Of a stretch of DNA of 64,000 bases, positions 41,350-49,054 are shown piece after piece. The notes under the pieces are model-generated. The model worked only from the letters and a program-made list of their open reading frames with translations, made no database searches and was not told the origin of the DNA. The number at the start of each line of letters is the position of its first letter. Position 1 is the stretch's first letter. The translations under genes and the position numbers were made by a program. This DNA is from Lachnospiraceae bacterium (GTDB lineage: Bacteria > Bacillota > Clostridia > Lachnospirales > Lachnospiraceae). Location of the stretch: NCBI GenBank assembly GCA_910576335.1, contig CAJTIU010000011.1, forward strand, positions 104,731 to 168,730, given 5' to 3'.

Positions 41350-43218
41350 ATGCTGGAACGAATACAAAAGGAAAATGATATAAAGAATCTGACATCAGAA
41401 GAGCTTGCCATACTGGCCAGGGAAATCCGGCAGTTCCTTGTGGAAAAGGTCAGTAAGACAGGGGGGCATCTTGCGTCTAATCTTGGGGTTGTGGAGCTTA
41501 CCATGGCACTCCATCTTGTATTTGACCTGCCCCAGGATAAGATCATATGGGATGTGGGACACCAGTCCTATACTCACAAGCTTCTGACAGGGAGAAAGGA
41601 TGGATTTGACGGCCTGCGGACCTACGGGGGATTAAGTGGATTTCCAAAAAGGAAGGAAAGCCCCTGTGATGCCTTTGATACAGGGCACAGCTCAACGTCC
41701 GTTTCCGCAGGGCTTGGCCTTGTGGAGGCGAGGGATATAAAGGGGGAAGAGCATTATGTGATCTCGGTGATTGGCGACGGGTCCCTTACAGGAGGCATGG
41801 CATACGAGGCACTTAATAATGCATCCAGGTTAAAGAGCAATTTTATTATTATTTTGAATGATAACCATATGTCCATCTCGGAAAATGTGGGAGGGATGTC
41901 CAAATACCTGTCCCATCTCAGAACAGCGGGGTTTTATACAGGCTTAAAAAAGGGCGTGACCAATGCACTGGAGTGTATTCCGGTTTTAGGGGATACTCTG
42001 ATTGAACATATCCGCAGGACAAAAAGCAGCATTAAGCAGCTGGTGGTGCCGGGAATGCTGTTTGAGGATATGGGGGTTACTTATTTCGGGCCAATCCAGG
42101 GACATAATCTGCCGGTACTATGCCGGGCGCTTTCTGAGGCAAAGCGTGTGGAGGGACCAGTGCTTCTTCATGTCATGACAGAGAAGGGAAAGGGCTATGA
42201 GCCGGCAGAGAGTGCGCCGGATAAGTTCCACGGGATCGGTCCCTTTGATATTAAGAGCGGTGAAGTAACTGCAAAAAAGGAAGAGGATACCTATACAGAT
42301 GTTTTCGGAAAGGTCATCTGTGCCGAGGCGGCAAAGAACCCGGAGATTGCGGCGATTACTGCAGCAATGGCAGATGGAACGGGTCTTTCGGGTTTTCGGA
42401 AACGTTTTCCAAACCGTTTTTTTGATGTGGGGATTGCGGAGGGACATGCTGTCACCTTTGCAGCCGGGCTTGCGGCAGGCGGGCTTAAGCCGGTCTTTGC
42501 AGTGTATTCTTCCTTTTTGCAGAGAGGATATGATCAGATCATACATGACGTGGCGCTTCAGAATCTTCCGGTGATGTTTGCCGTTGACCGTGCCGGACTG
42601 GTGGGAAGCGACGGGGAAACCCATCAGGGAATTTTTGATCTTTCCTACCTGAGCGCAATTCCGAATATGACGGTTCTGTCCCCGAAAAATAAATGGGAGA
42701 TGGCGGATATGGTCCGGTTTGCCGTGGGATATGACGGGCCGGTGGCGCTCCGGTATCCGAGGGGAGCGGTATATACCGGCTATGAAAAATACCGCGCTCC
42801 TGTGGAATATGGAAAGAGCGAATGGATCTGCAGGGAGGAGGGGCTTGCTATTCTCAGTGTGGGGCATATGTTTGAAGAGGCGGTGAAGGTACGCGAAAAC
42901 TTGAAGAAAAAGGGCATTCCCTGCAGCCTGGTGAATGCCAGATTTATCAAACCTCTGGATGAGGAGATGATACGCCGTCTTGCAGAGAATCACCGTATGA
43001 TTGCTGTGATGGAAGAAAATGTAAAGACTGGCGGATATGGGGAGCATGTACTGGAATATGCAGAGAGGGCAGGTCTTTCTGCCAGGGTGCTGATCCTTGC
43101 CCTTCCGGATACGTATGTGGAGCACGGAAGCATTGCCATGCTCAGAAAGGAAAACGGGATTGACAGCGGGAGCATGACGGAAAAAATCTTAAAGGCAGTT
43201 AAGGAGCTTCAGATATGA
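41350..43218 (+). CDS. dxs: 1-deoxy-D-xylulose-5-phosphate synthase
   Basis: 622 residues, ATG 41350, RBS CAGGGGAAATC. The thiamine-diphosphate site is 'VISVIGDGSLTGGMAYEALN'; also 'DVGHQSYTHKLLTGRKDGFD', 'FDVGIAEGHAVTFAAGLAAG' (catalytic Glu) and 'FAVDRAGLVGSDGETHQGIF'. It makes DXP from pyruvate and glyceraldehyde-3-phosphate, the entry to the MEP isoprenoid pathway and to thiamine and pyridoxal. Overlaps tlyA by 4 bp. Confidence 0.96.
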   Translation: MLERIQKENDIKNLTSEELAILAREIRQFLVEKVSKTGGHLASNLGVVELTMALHLVFDLPQDKIIWDVGHQSYTHKLLTGRKDGFDGLRTYGGLSGFPKRKESPCDAFDTGHSSTSVSAGLGLVEARDIKGEEHYVISVIGDGSLTGGMAYEALNNASRLKSNFIIILNDNHMSISENVGGMSKYLSHLRTAGFYTGLKKGVTNALECIPVLGDTLIEHIRRTKSSIKQLVVPGMLFEDMGVTYFGPIQGHNLPVLCRALSEAKRVEGPVLLHVMTEKGKGYEPAESAPDKFHGIGPFDIKSGEVTAKKEEDTYTDVFGKVICAEAAKNPEIAAITAAMADGTGLSGFRKRFPNRFFDVGIAEGHAVTFAAGLAAGGLKPVFAVYSSFLQRGYDQIIHDVALQNLPVMFAVDRAGLVGSDGETHQGIFDLSYLSAIPNMTVLSPKNKWEMADMVRFAVGYDGPVALRYPRGAVYTGYEKYRAPVEYGKSEWICREEGLAILSVGHMFEEAVKVRENLKKKGIPCSLVNARFIKPLDEEMIRRLAENHRMIAVMEENVKTGGYGEHVLEYAERAGLSARVLILALPDTYVEHGSIAMLRKENGIDSGSMTEKILKAVKELQI

Positions 43219-44024
43219 AGGAACGGTTGGATGTATTGCTTGTAAAGCGGAATCTGGCGCCGTCCAGAGAGAAAGCAAAGGCAGTGATTATGTCGGGAAA
43301 TGTATATGTGGACGGGCAGAAGGAGGATAAGCCCGGCATGTCATTTAAAGAGGAAGTAAAGATCGAGGTCCGGGGACATTCCCTGCCCTATGTAAGCCGT
43401 GGAGGGCTAAAACTTGAAAAGGCTCTTCAGTCCTTTGACACCTCTGTGAAGGGAAAAGTCTGCACGGATGTGGGAGCGTCTACCGGGGGCTTTACAGACT
43501 GTATGCTTCAGAACGGAGCACGTAAGGTCTACGCAATTGATGTGGGGAGAGGACAGCTTGACTGGAGACTTCGGGAGGATTCCCGTGTTGTATGTATGGA
43601 GAAGACCAATATCCGTTATGTGAAGCCAGAGGATATTGGGGAGCCTGTTGATTTTTCCTCTATTGATGTATCCTTTATCTCCCTGTCAAAGGTGCTGCCT
43701 GCAATCCGGGATTATCTGAAAGAGGACGGGGAGATCGCGGCGCTTATTAAACCGCAGTTTGAAGCAGGAAGGCAGAAGGTGGGGAAGAAAGGCGTTGTCC
43801 GGGATCCAGAAACCCATATAGAGGTGATTGAGGCAGTGACGGGTTTTGCTGTTTCATGCGGATTCTATGTGGAAAATCTTACATTTTCGCCGATCCGCGG
43901 ACCGGAGGGAAACATAGAATATCTTGTACATCTGAAAAAATGTGGAGGTGGTATCCGCGGGAGCATAGACATCAGGAAGACTGTGCAGGATGCGTTCGGC
44001 AGCTTCTGCAAGGACTCTGCATAA
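43215..44024 (+). CDS. tlyA: TlyA family rRNA (cytidine-2'-O)-methyltransferase
   Basis: 269 residues, ATG 43215. An N-terminal S4 RNA-binding domain ('RLDVLLVKRNLAPSREKAKA') and a FtsJ/RrmJ-type SAM domain ('DVGASTGGFTDCMLQNGARK', 'IDVGRGQLDWRLREDSRVV', 'DVSFISLSKVLPAIRDYL'). In mycobacteria TlyA 2'-O-methylates C1409 of 16S and C1920 of 23S rRNA; older hemolysin labels are doubtful. Position between dxs and nadK is standard. Confidence 0.92.
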   Translation: MKERLDVLLVKRNLAPSREKAKAVIMSGNVYVDGQKEDKPGMSFKEEVKIEVRGHSLPYVSRGGLKLEKALQSFDTSVKGKVCTDVGASTGGFTDCMLQNGARKVYAIDVGRGQLDWRLREDSRVVCMEKTNIRYVKPEDIGEPVDFSSIDVSFISLSKVLPAIRDYLKEDGEIAALIKPQFEAGRQKVGKKGVVRDPETHIEVIEAVTGFAVSCGFYVENLTFSPIRGPEGNIEYLVHLKKCGGGIRGSIDIRKTVQDAFGSFCKDSA

Positions 44025-44090
44025 ACACAGGACAGAGGCGGGCAGGTTTTCATATAATCTGCGAAGGAGTAGTGGGAGGAATAGCAGGAG

Positions 44091-44936
44091 ATGGAACGGT
44101 TCTTTATTGTTACAAATGATGGAAAAGACATCGGACAGAGGGTGACAGAGGGAATTATTGCAATTCTTATTTCATGGGGAAAAACATGTATCCGGTGTCT
44201 GAAGGATGAGAATAAAAGGATTATCATGGATTCGATTCCAGAGGACTTTGACTGCGCCATTGTGATTGGCGGAGACGGTACTCTCATTGAAGTGTCAAGA
44301 GCCCTGCATGGGAGGAATATTCCGATACTGGGGATTAATATGGGAACTCTGGGTTATCTCGCAGAGGTAGAGGTAAGCCATATTGAGGAGGCATTAAAGA
44401 GACTCCTTTCCGGTGAGTATGCAGTGGAGGACCGGATGATGCTTGAAGGCGTACTTTGCAGTGTGTCCGGGCCTTTGGTGCGTGATGTGGCGCTGAATGA
44501 TATTGTGGTGGCGAGGCGGGAAAGTCTCAGGCTGATTCATTTTAAGCTGTATGTAAATGGAGAGCTGCTGAATTCCTATGAGGCAGACGGGATGATTATC
44601 TCCACGCCTACAGGCTCCACGGCGTATAATCTGTCAGCGGGCGGGCCAATTGTAGAGCCTACTGCTTCTCTGATCGTGATCACACCGATCTGCTCCCATG
44701 CACTGAATACGAGCAGTATTGTGCTGTCAGCAGAGGATGAGCTTGTTCTTGAGATCGGAGAAGGAAAGCAGCATACAGTGGAGGAGGCATGCATTGCCTT
44801 TGATGGTGCGGATACGATGACTATGGTGACAGGAGATACGGTGACAGTCAGGCGGGCAGCGGCTTTTGCAAAGATTATCAAGCTTAGCAGAGTCAGTTTT
44901 CTGGAGACACTGCGGAGGAAGATGAAAGGAAATTAG
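44091..44936 (+). CDS. nadK: NAD kinase
   Basis: 281 residues, ATG 44091, RBS AGCAGGAG. The nucleotide loop 'CAIVIGGDGTLIEVSRALHG', 'GINMGTLGYLAEVEVSHIEE' and 'EADGMIISTPTGSTAYNLSA' are diagnostic. It phosphorylates NAD to NADP using ATP. A 66-bp gap from tlyA shows no separate promoter. Confidence 0.94.
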   Translation: MERFFIVTNDGKDIGQRVTEGIIAILISWGKTCIRCLKDENKRIIMDSIPEDFDCAIVIGGDGTLIEVSRALHGRNIPILGINMGTLGYLAEVEVSHIEEALKRLLSGEYAVEDRMMLEGVLCSVSGPLVRDVALNDIVVARRESLRLIHFKLYVNGELLNSYEADGMIISTPTGSTAYNLSAGGPIVEPTASLIVITPICSHALNTSSIVLSAEDELVLEIGEGKQHTVEEACIAFDGADTMTMVTGDTVTVRRAAAFAKIIKLSRVSFLETLRRKMKGN

Positions 44937-44940
44937 CAAC

Positions 44941-45390
44941 ATGAAGGTTAACAGACATGCAAAGATTATTGAGTTGATCCACACATATCATATTGAGACC
45001 CAGGAAGAACTTGCCGAGCGTCTGCAGAATGAGGGATTTCAGGTGACGCAGGCAACGGTGTCCAGGGATATCAGGGACCTGAAGCTTACAAAGGTTCCGG
45101 CAGAGGGAGGAGGACAGCGTTATGCGGTCCACCAGGATGCAAAGGATGGGATGAACGAAAAGTATATGCGTGTGCTAAGAGACGGTTATGTGTCGATGGA
45201 TATGGCACAGAACATTTTGGTGATCAAGACGGTAGCCGGGATGGCGATGGCAGTCTGTGCCGCGCTTGACGCCATGAAGTGGAAGGAAGTTGTGGGCAGT
45301 ATTGCGGGGGATGACACGATTATGTGTGCAATCCGCAGTAAGGAGGATACTGTACGGGTAATGGAAAAAATCAGCAGGATTGTCCTGTAG
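44941..45390 (+). CDS. argR: Arginine repressor ArgR
   Basis: 149 residues, ATG 44941. N-terminal winged helix ('IIELIHTYHIETQEELAERL', 'VTQATVSRDIRDLKLTKVP') and C-terminal hexamerisation/arginine-binding domain ('VIKTVAGMAMAVCAALDAM', 'VVGSIAGDDTIMCAIRSK'). It represses arginine synthesis and can activate its breakdown. ArgR next to recN is a common Firmicutes arrangement. Confidence 0.94.
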   Translation: MKVNRHAKIIELIHTYHIETQEELAERLQNEGFQVTQATVSRDIRDLKLTKVPAEGGGQRYAVHQDAKDGMNEKYMRVLRDGYVSMDMAQNILVIKTVAGMAMAVCAALDAMKWKEVVGSIAGDDTIMCAIRSKEDTVRVMEKISRIVL

Positions 45391-45399
45391 GAGGAATAG

Positions 45400-47079
45400 A
45401 TGTTACAAAATTTACATGTGAAAAACCTGGCTCTTATTGATGAGGTCGAAGTGGAGTTTGAAGATGGCCTGAATATTCTGACCGGTGAGACCGGGGCAGG
45501 AAAATCAATTATTCTTGGTTCGGTTAATCTGGCTCTTGGCGGAAAATATACAAAGGATATGATAAGAGAGGGCGCAGATTATGGCTTTGTGGAGCTTACC
45601 TTCAGTGTAGGGCATCCGGCACAGATCAAAGCGCTGAAAGCACTTGATATTTTCCCGGAGGACGGGATTGTAGTATTGAGCCGCCGCCTGATGGAAAGAA
45701 GAAGTGTAAGCCGGATTAACGGAGAGACAGTAACCATGGCTGTCTTAAGGGAGGCGGCGTCTGCCTTGATTGACATACATGGACAGCATGAGCACCAGTC
45801 TCTGTTGTATAAGAAAAATCACCTGGGATTTGTAGATGCGTTTGCAGGTGAGAAAGCAGAAAAATTAAAGAAAAGAGTGGCAGAAACATATCAGGAGTAC
45901 CGCTTGTTCAAAAAACGGCTGGAGGAATCCGATATGGATGAGTCGGAACGCGCAAAAGAGATGTCCTTTCTTCAGTTTGAGCTGGATGAGATTGAAAATG
46001 CAAAAGTAAGAGAGGGCGAGGATGAGGAACTGGAGACTCTTTTCAGACGCATGGAAAATGGAAAGAAGCTTACCGAGGGTGCGGCAGCTGCGTACCAGTA
46101 TACCAGTGAGGGAGACGGAAGTGCCAGCGAGAACCTGAGCCGTGCCATAAGGATGCTGTCGGAGCTTACCGGGTACGACGAGGGGGCGGGGCAGCTCTAT
46201 GGGCAGCTCTCGGAAATTGACAGTCTCCTGAATGATTTTAACCGTGAGCTGGCCGATTACTTAAGCTCCTGCGAATTTTCAGAGGAGGAGTTCTATGAGA
46301 CGGAGAGCCGCTTAAACGAGATCAATCGTCTGAAGACAAAATACGGCGGTACGATCGGAGAGATTCTTTCCTATGCAGAATCCAGGAGGGAAAAACTAGA
46401 GCGACTTAAGGACTATGAAGCCTATATGGAAGAGCTGAAAAACGGACTGGAAAGTGCACAGGAGAGGCTGAAGGAGGCCTGTGCAAAGCTTACCAGGGTT
46501 CGCAGGGCGAAGGGGGAGCTTCTGGAAAGGAAAATTGAGGAGGGGCTTAAGGATCTGAACTTTGCGGATGTGAAGTTTGAGATTGCTTTTGACAGTCTGA
46601 AGGATTATACGGCTGACGGAGCGGATGATGTGGAATTCCGTGTATCCCTGAATCCCGGACTTCCGGTAAGACCCCTTGCAAATGTGGCGTCAGGTGGAGA
46701 ACTTTCGAGAATCATGCTGGCAATTAAGACGATTATGGCAGACCAGGATGCAGTGGAGACTCTGATCTTCGATGAGATTGATGTGGGAATCAGCGGCCGT
46801 ACGGCACAGAAGGTGTCGGAGAAGATGGCTGTAATCGGCAGGAATCATCAGGTGATCTGCATCACACATCTTGCCCAGATTGCGGCTATGGCCAGCACCC
46901 ATTTTCTGATTGAAAAAAAGGTAGGGAGCAGGGATACCACTACTACAATCCGCAGGCTTGACGAGGAGGAGGCAGTGAAAGAGCTTGCCAGAATCCTTGG
47001 AGGGGCAAAGATTACAAAAACAGTGCTTGAAAATGCCCGGGAGATGAAACAGCTTGCCATAAGGTTTATAGATGAATAA
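45400..47079 (+). CDS. recN: DNA repair protein RecN
   Basis: 559 residues, ATG 45400, RBS GTAGGAGG. SMC-like: Walker A 'LTGETGAGKSIILGSVNLAL' (28-47), a long coiled coil (~150-370), signature 'RPLANVASGGELSRIMLAIK' and Walker B 'ETLIFDEIDVGISGRTAQKV', then 'QVICITHLAQIAAMA'. RecN acts early at double-strand breaks. It ends the operon ahead of a strong terminator. Confidence 0.95.
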   Translation: MLQNLHVKNLALIDEVEVEFEDGLNILTGETGAGKSIILGSVNLALGGKYTKDMIREGADYGFVELTFSVGHPAQIKALKALDIFPEDGIVVLSRRLMERRSVSRINGETVTMAVLREAASALIDIHGQHEHQSLLYKKNHLGFVDAFAGEKAEKLKKRVAETYQEYRLFKKRLEESDMDESERAKEMSFLQFELDEIENAKVREGEDEELETLFRRMENGKKLTEGAAAAYQYTSEGDGSASENLSRAIRMLSELTGYDEGAGQLYGQLSEIDSLLNDFNRELADYLSSCEFSEEEFYETESRLNEINRLKTKYGGTIGEILSYAESRREKLERLKDYEAYMEELKNGLESAQERLKEACAKLTRVRRAKGELLERKIEEGLKDLNFADVKFEIAFDSLKDYTADGADDVEFRVSLNPGLPVRPLANVASGGELSRIMLAIKTIMADQDAVETLIFDEIDVGISGRTAQKVSEKMAVIGRNHQVICITHLAQIAAMASTHFLIEKKVGSRDTTTTIRRLDEEEAVKELARILGGAKITKTVLENAREMKQLAIRFIDE

Positions 47080-47080
47080 G

Positions 47081-47126
47081 AAAAAAGAGGACGTTATCTA
47101 ATCTCATGATAACGTCCTCTTTTTTT
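47081..47126 (+). terminator. Rho-independent terminator after recN
   Basis: GAGGACGTTATC (47087-47098) pairs with GATAACGTCCTC (47108-47119), 9-nt loop, flanked by A6 and T8. The symmetry would also allow termination from the opposite strand. Confidence 0.92.
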
Positions 47127-47259
47127 ACTTCAAAAGTGTGCAGTCTTTACTAGCTATAGCAGGCGTCAGTCCACTACACTGGACATAGAAAGAAAAGTAA
47201 AGAATATGTAACAGTGAAGGCATCTGAACTGCTACATGAATACGAAAGGAGACCAGAGT

Positions 47260-48051
47260 ATGTACAGCAGAATATATGAGCCCGTTTCGGACCTGTCCGC
47301 CTATCTTGCGCGCATTGGAGCCGGACCGTGTGAAGCGGCAGATAAGGAGTACCTGGACCGTCTGATCAGCCTTCATCAGACACACATTCCATTTGAGAAT
47401 CTCAGCATATATGATCTGGATGAGCCGGTCAGCATGGACACGGAGGATTTGTTTAACAAGCTTGTCAAAAGGGGAAGAGGAGGCTTCTGCTTCGAACTTA
47501 ACGGTCTGTTCTGCCATCTGCTTAAGGGATGCGGATATGATGTGCAGGAAGCACGGGCGCGTGTTGTGATGGATCAGGTTTACGGAGGGCATGTACCGCC
47601 GGGAAACCACAGGATTGAACTTGTAAGGCTTGGCGGGAGGTATTACTTCTGTGACGTCGGCTTCGGAGGACCGTCGCCTTCAGGAGCCCTTCTTGTAGAG
47701 GACGGATATGAGGAAGAGATGGAAGGACGCAGGTTCCGCGTGGAGCGGATGGATGAGTACTGGTGGAGAATGGGCATGTGCAGGGAAGAGGGATTTGAAC
47801 CGCTGATTGAATTTACACTGCAGCCCCAGGATCCGGTGGAATTCGCTCCCCTGGCAGGATATTATTCCACCACGCCGTTGTCAAAATTTGTGGCAAACAG
47901 AGTGCTGAACCTTCGGACTGAGAAGGGGCGCAAATCCATCTTCAATGATGTGTATACACTGGAAGAGGACGGAAAGGTGACGGAGACTGCTATCAGAGAC
48001 AAGGAAGATCTTTGGAGAATCGTCAGGGAGGAATTCGGCATCAGAATCTGA
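47260..48051 (+). CDS. nat: Arylamine N-acetyltransferase
   Basis: 263 residues; ATG 47260 lies 9 nt after AAAGGAGA. The NAT triad is intact: Cys77 ('RGRGGFCFELNGLF'), His117 ('HVPPGNHRIELV') and Asp132 ('YYFCDVGFGGPSP'). 'LHQTHIPFENLSIYDLDEPV' is also typical. It moves acetyl or other acyl groups from CoA to aromatic amines or hydrazines; physiological substrates in gut anaerobes are unclear. It lies close to the aromatic acid decarboxylase genes, but a shared pathway is only inference. Confidence 0.92.
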   Translation: MYSRIYEPVSDLSAYLARIGAGPCEAADKEYLDRLISLHQTHIPFENLSIYDLDEPVSMDTEDLFNKLVKRGRGGFCFELNGLFCHLLKGCGYDVQEARARVVMDQVYGGHVPPGNHRIELVRLGGRYYFCDVGFGGPSPSGALLVEDGYEEEMEGRRFRVERMDEYWWRMGMCREEGFEPLIEFTLQPQDPVEFAPLAGYYSTTPLSKFVANRVLNLRTEKGRKSIFNDVYTLEEDGKVTETAIRDKEDLWRIVREEFGIRI

Positions 48052-48063
48052 CTGCGTCGGGGA

Positions 48064-48101
48064 GTCATGCTTTTTCATGCAAGCGAAACGCATGACCTTT
48101 T
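48064..48101 (+). terminator. Weak terminator-like hairpin after nat
   Basis: GTCATGC (48064-48070) pairs with GCATGAC (48090-48096), followed by CTTTTG. The T tract is short, so efficiency is doubtful. Confidence 0.4.
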
Positions 48102-48144
48102 GACGCTTGTATCATCATCATATGGAAAGGAACGGGACAGCGGT

Positions 48145-48543
48145 ATGTTTTTGAATGGGAAAAAATTTTATATGGAGCTTCAGGGATATTATCAGAAAGA
48201 GAATTACGAAGGAGCAGAAAAGTACCTGGAGGAGAAATCAAGGGAACTTAAGTGCATGGTCATGCCGGCATCCGGCCTTGGATGAGCATCCTGCCCGGAT
48301 ACTCAGGATGAGGATGGATTGACAAAGGAGACAAGAGAATGGCTGATTAACAGAAATCAGAGCATTGCGGTCGTAACCTATGAACAGGCCCGTCTTTTCC
48401 AGAATCGGGAAGAGTGGGCGCAGAGCATAAAAAAGTATAAGGACGCAAAAGCTTTAATGGAGCGTAATTTTATGACAGAACTAAGTATCTATGAGGCGCT
48501 TTTAAAGAATATGGAACTGATACAGACGCAGGAGGAAGGATAA
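48145..48543 (+). pseudogene. Short TPR-like gene split by an in-frame TGA
   Basis: ATG 48145 (GGAAAGGAACGGG upstream) opens MFLNGKKFYMELQGYYQKEN, and the frame stops at TGA 48283-48285. The same frame continues with LTKETREWLINRNQSIAVVT and 'EQARLFQNREEWAQSIKKYK', ending at 48543. Both halves are helical, and the second has TPR-like spacing. A TTG at 48319 with GGATGAGG upstream could start the second half as its own 74-residue protein. Larger TPR proteins with this kind of N-terminus are what I would expect here, so an internally deleted or nonsense-mutated gene is the favoured reading; two small proteins remain possible. Confidence 0.5.
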
Positions 48544-48549
48544 AAGCTT

Positions 48550-49041
48550 ATGGCAAGAGTAATTCTCGGGAAATATATTGGAGTTAAGATTCCGGAAGGG
48601 CTGACGGACAAGGAAAAGGAAGAGCATGTGATTGCGGATATCCTCTCCCGGTCCACCGTGAAGGTTTCCGAAAGGGATATCAATGACCGGGCCAGACGCA
48701 TGGCGGAGGAATACGCCCTCAGGCTGACCCAGCAGGGGCTGTCCATTGAGCAGTACTATGCGGCCTCCCACACGAATGAGAAAGAGCTGGTAAATAAGAT
48801 GAAGGAACTGGCGAAAAAGCAGCTAAAGGGAAGGATGCTCCTTACGGCAATTGCGAAAAAAGAAGGGATTGCGGCCACAGAGGAGGATTTTGACCGGGAG
48901 ATCGAAAAGCTGACGATCCGGTATCCCCTGGGGAGAGAAGAGGTAAAAAGAGTGATACAGGGCGAAGAGGCGAAGAGGCTGAGAGATGAGATTGCAGTAA
49001 AAAAGGCAATGGACTTTATATTGGAGCATACAGCGAAGTGA
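48550..49041 (+). CDS. Trigger-factor/SurA-like chaperone domain protein
   Basis: 163 residues, ATG 48550, RBS GAGGAAGG. Almost wholly helical, resembling the substrate-binding C-terminal arm of trigger factor ('RRMAEEYALRLTQQGLSIEQ', 'LKGRMLLTAIAKKEGIAATE', 'FDREIEKLTIRYPLGREEVK'). It lacks the ribosome-binding and prolyl-isomerase domains. The family match is by pattern only. It immediately precedes the ClpC-like ATPase (13 bp), suggesting a dedicated folding or quality-control pair. Confidence 0.65.
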   Translation: MARVILGKYIGVKIPEGLTDKEKEEHVIADILSRSTVKVSERDINDRARRMAEEYALRLTQQGLSIEQYYAASHTNEKELVNKMKELAKKQLKGRMLLTAIAKKEGIAATEEDFDREIEKLTIRYPLGREEVKRVIQGEEAKRLRDEIAVKKAMDFILEHTAK

Positions 49042-49054
49042 GGTGACGGAAGGG

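Noticed and set aside
42118..43125. Long open frame antisense to dxs (335 codons)
   Set aside because: It is the shadow of a conserved gene, with Cys/His/Arg-rich sequence and no family resemblance.
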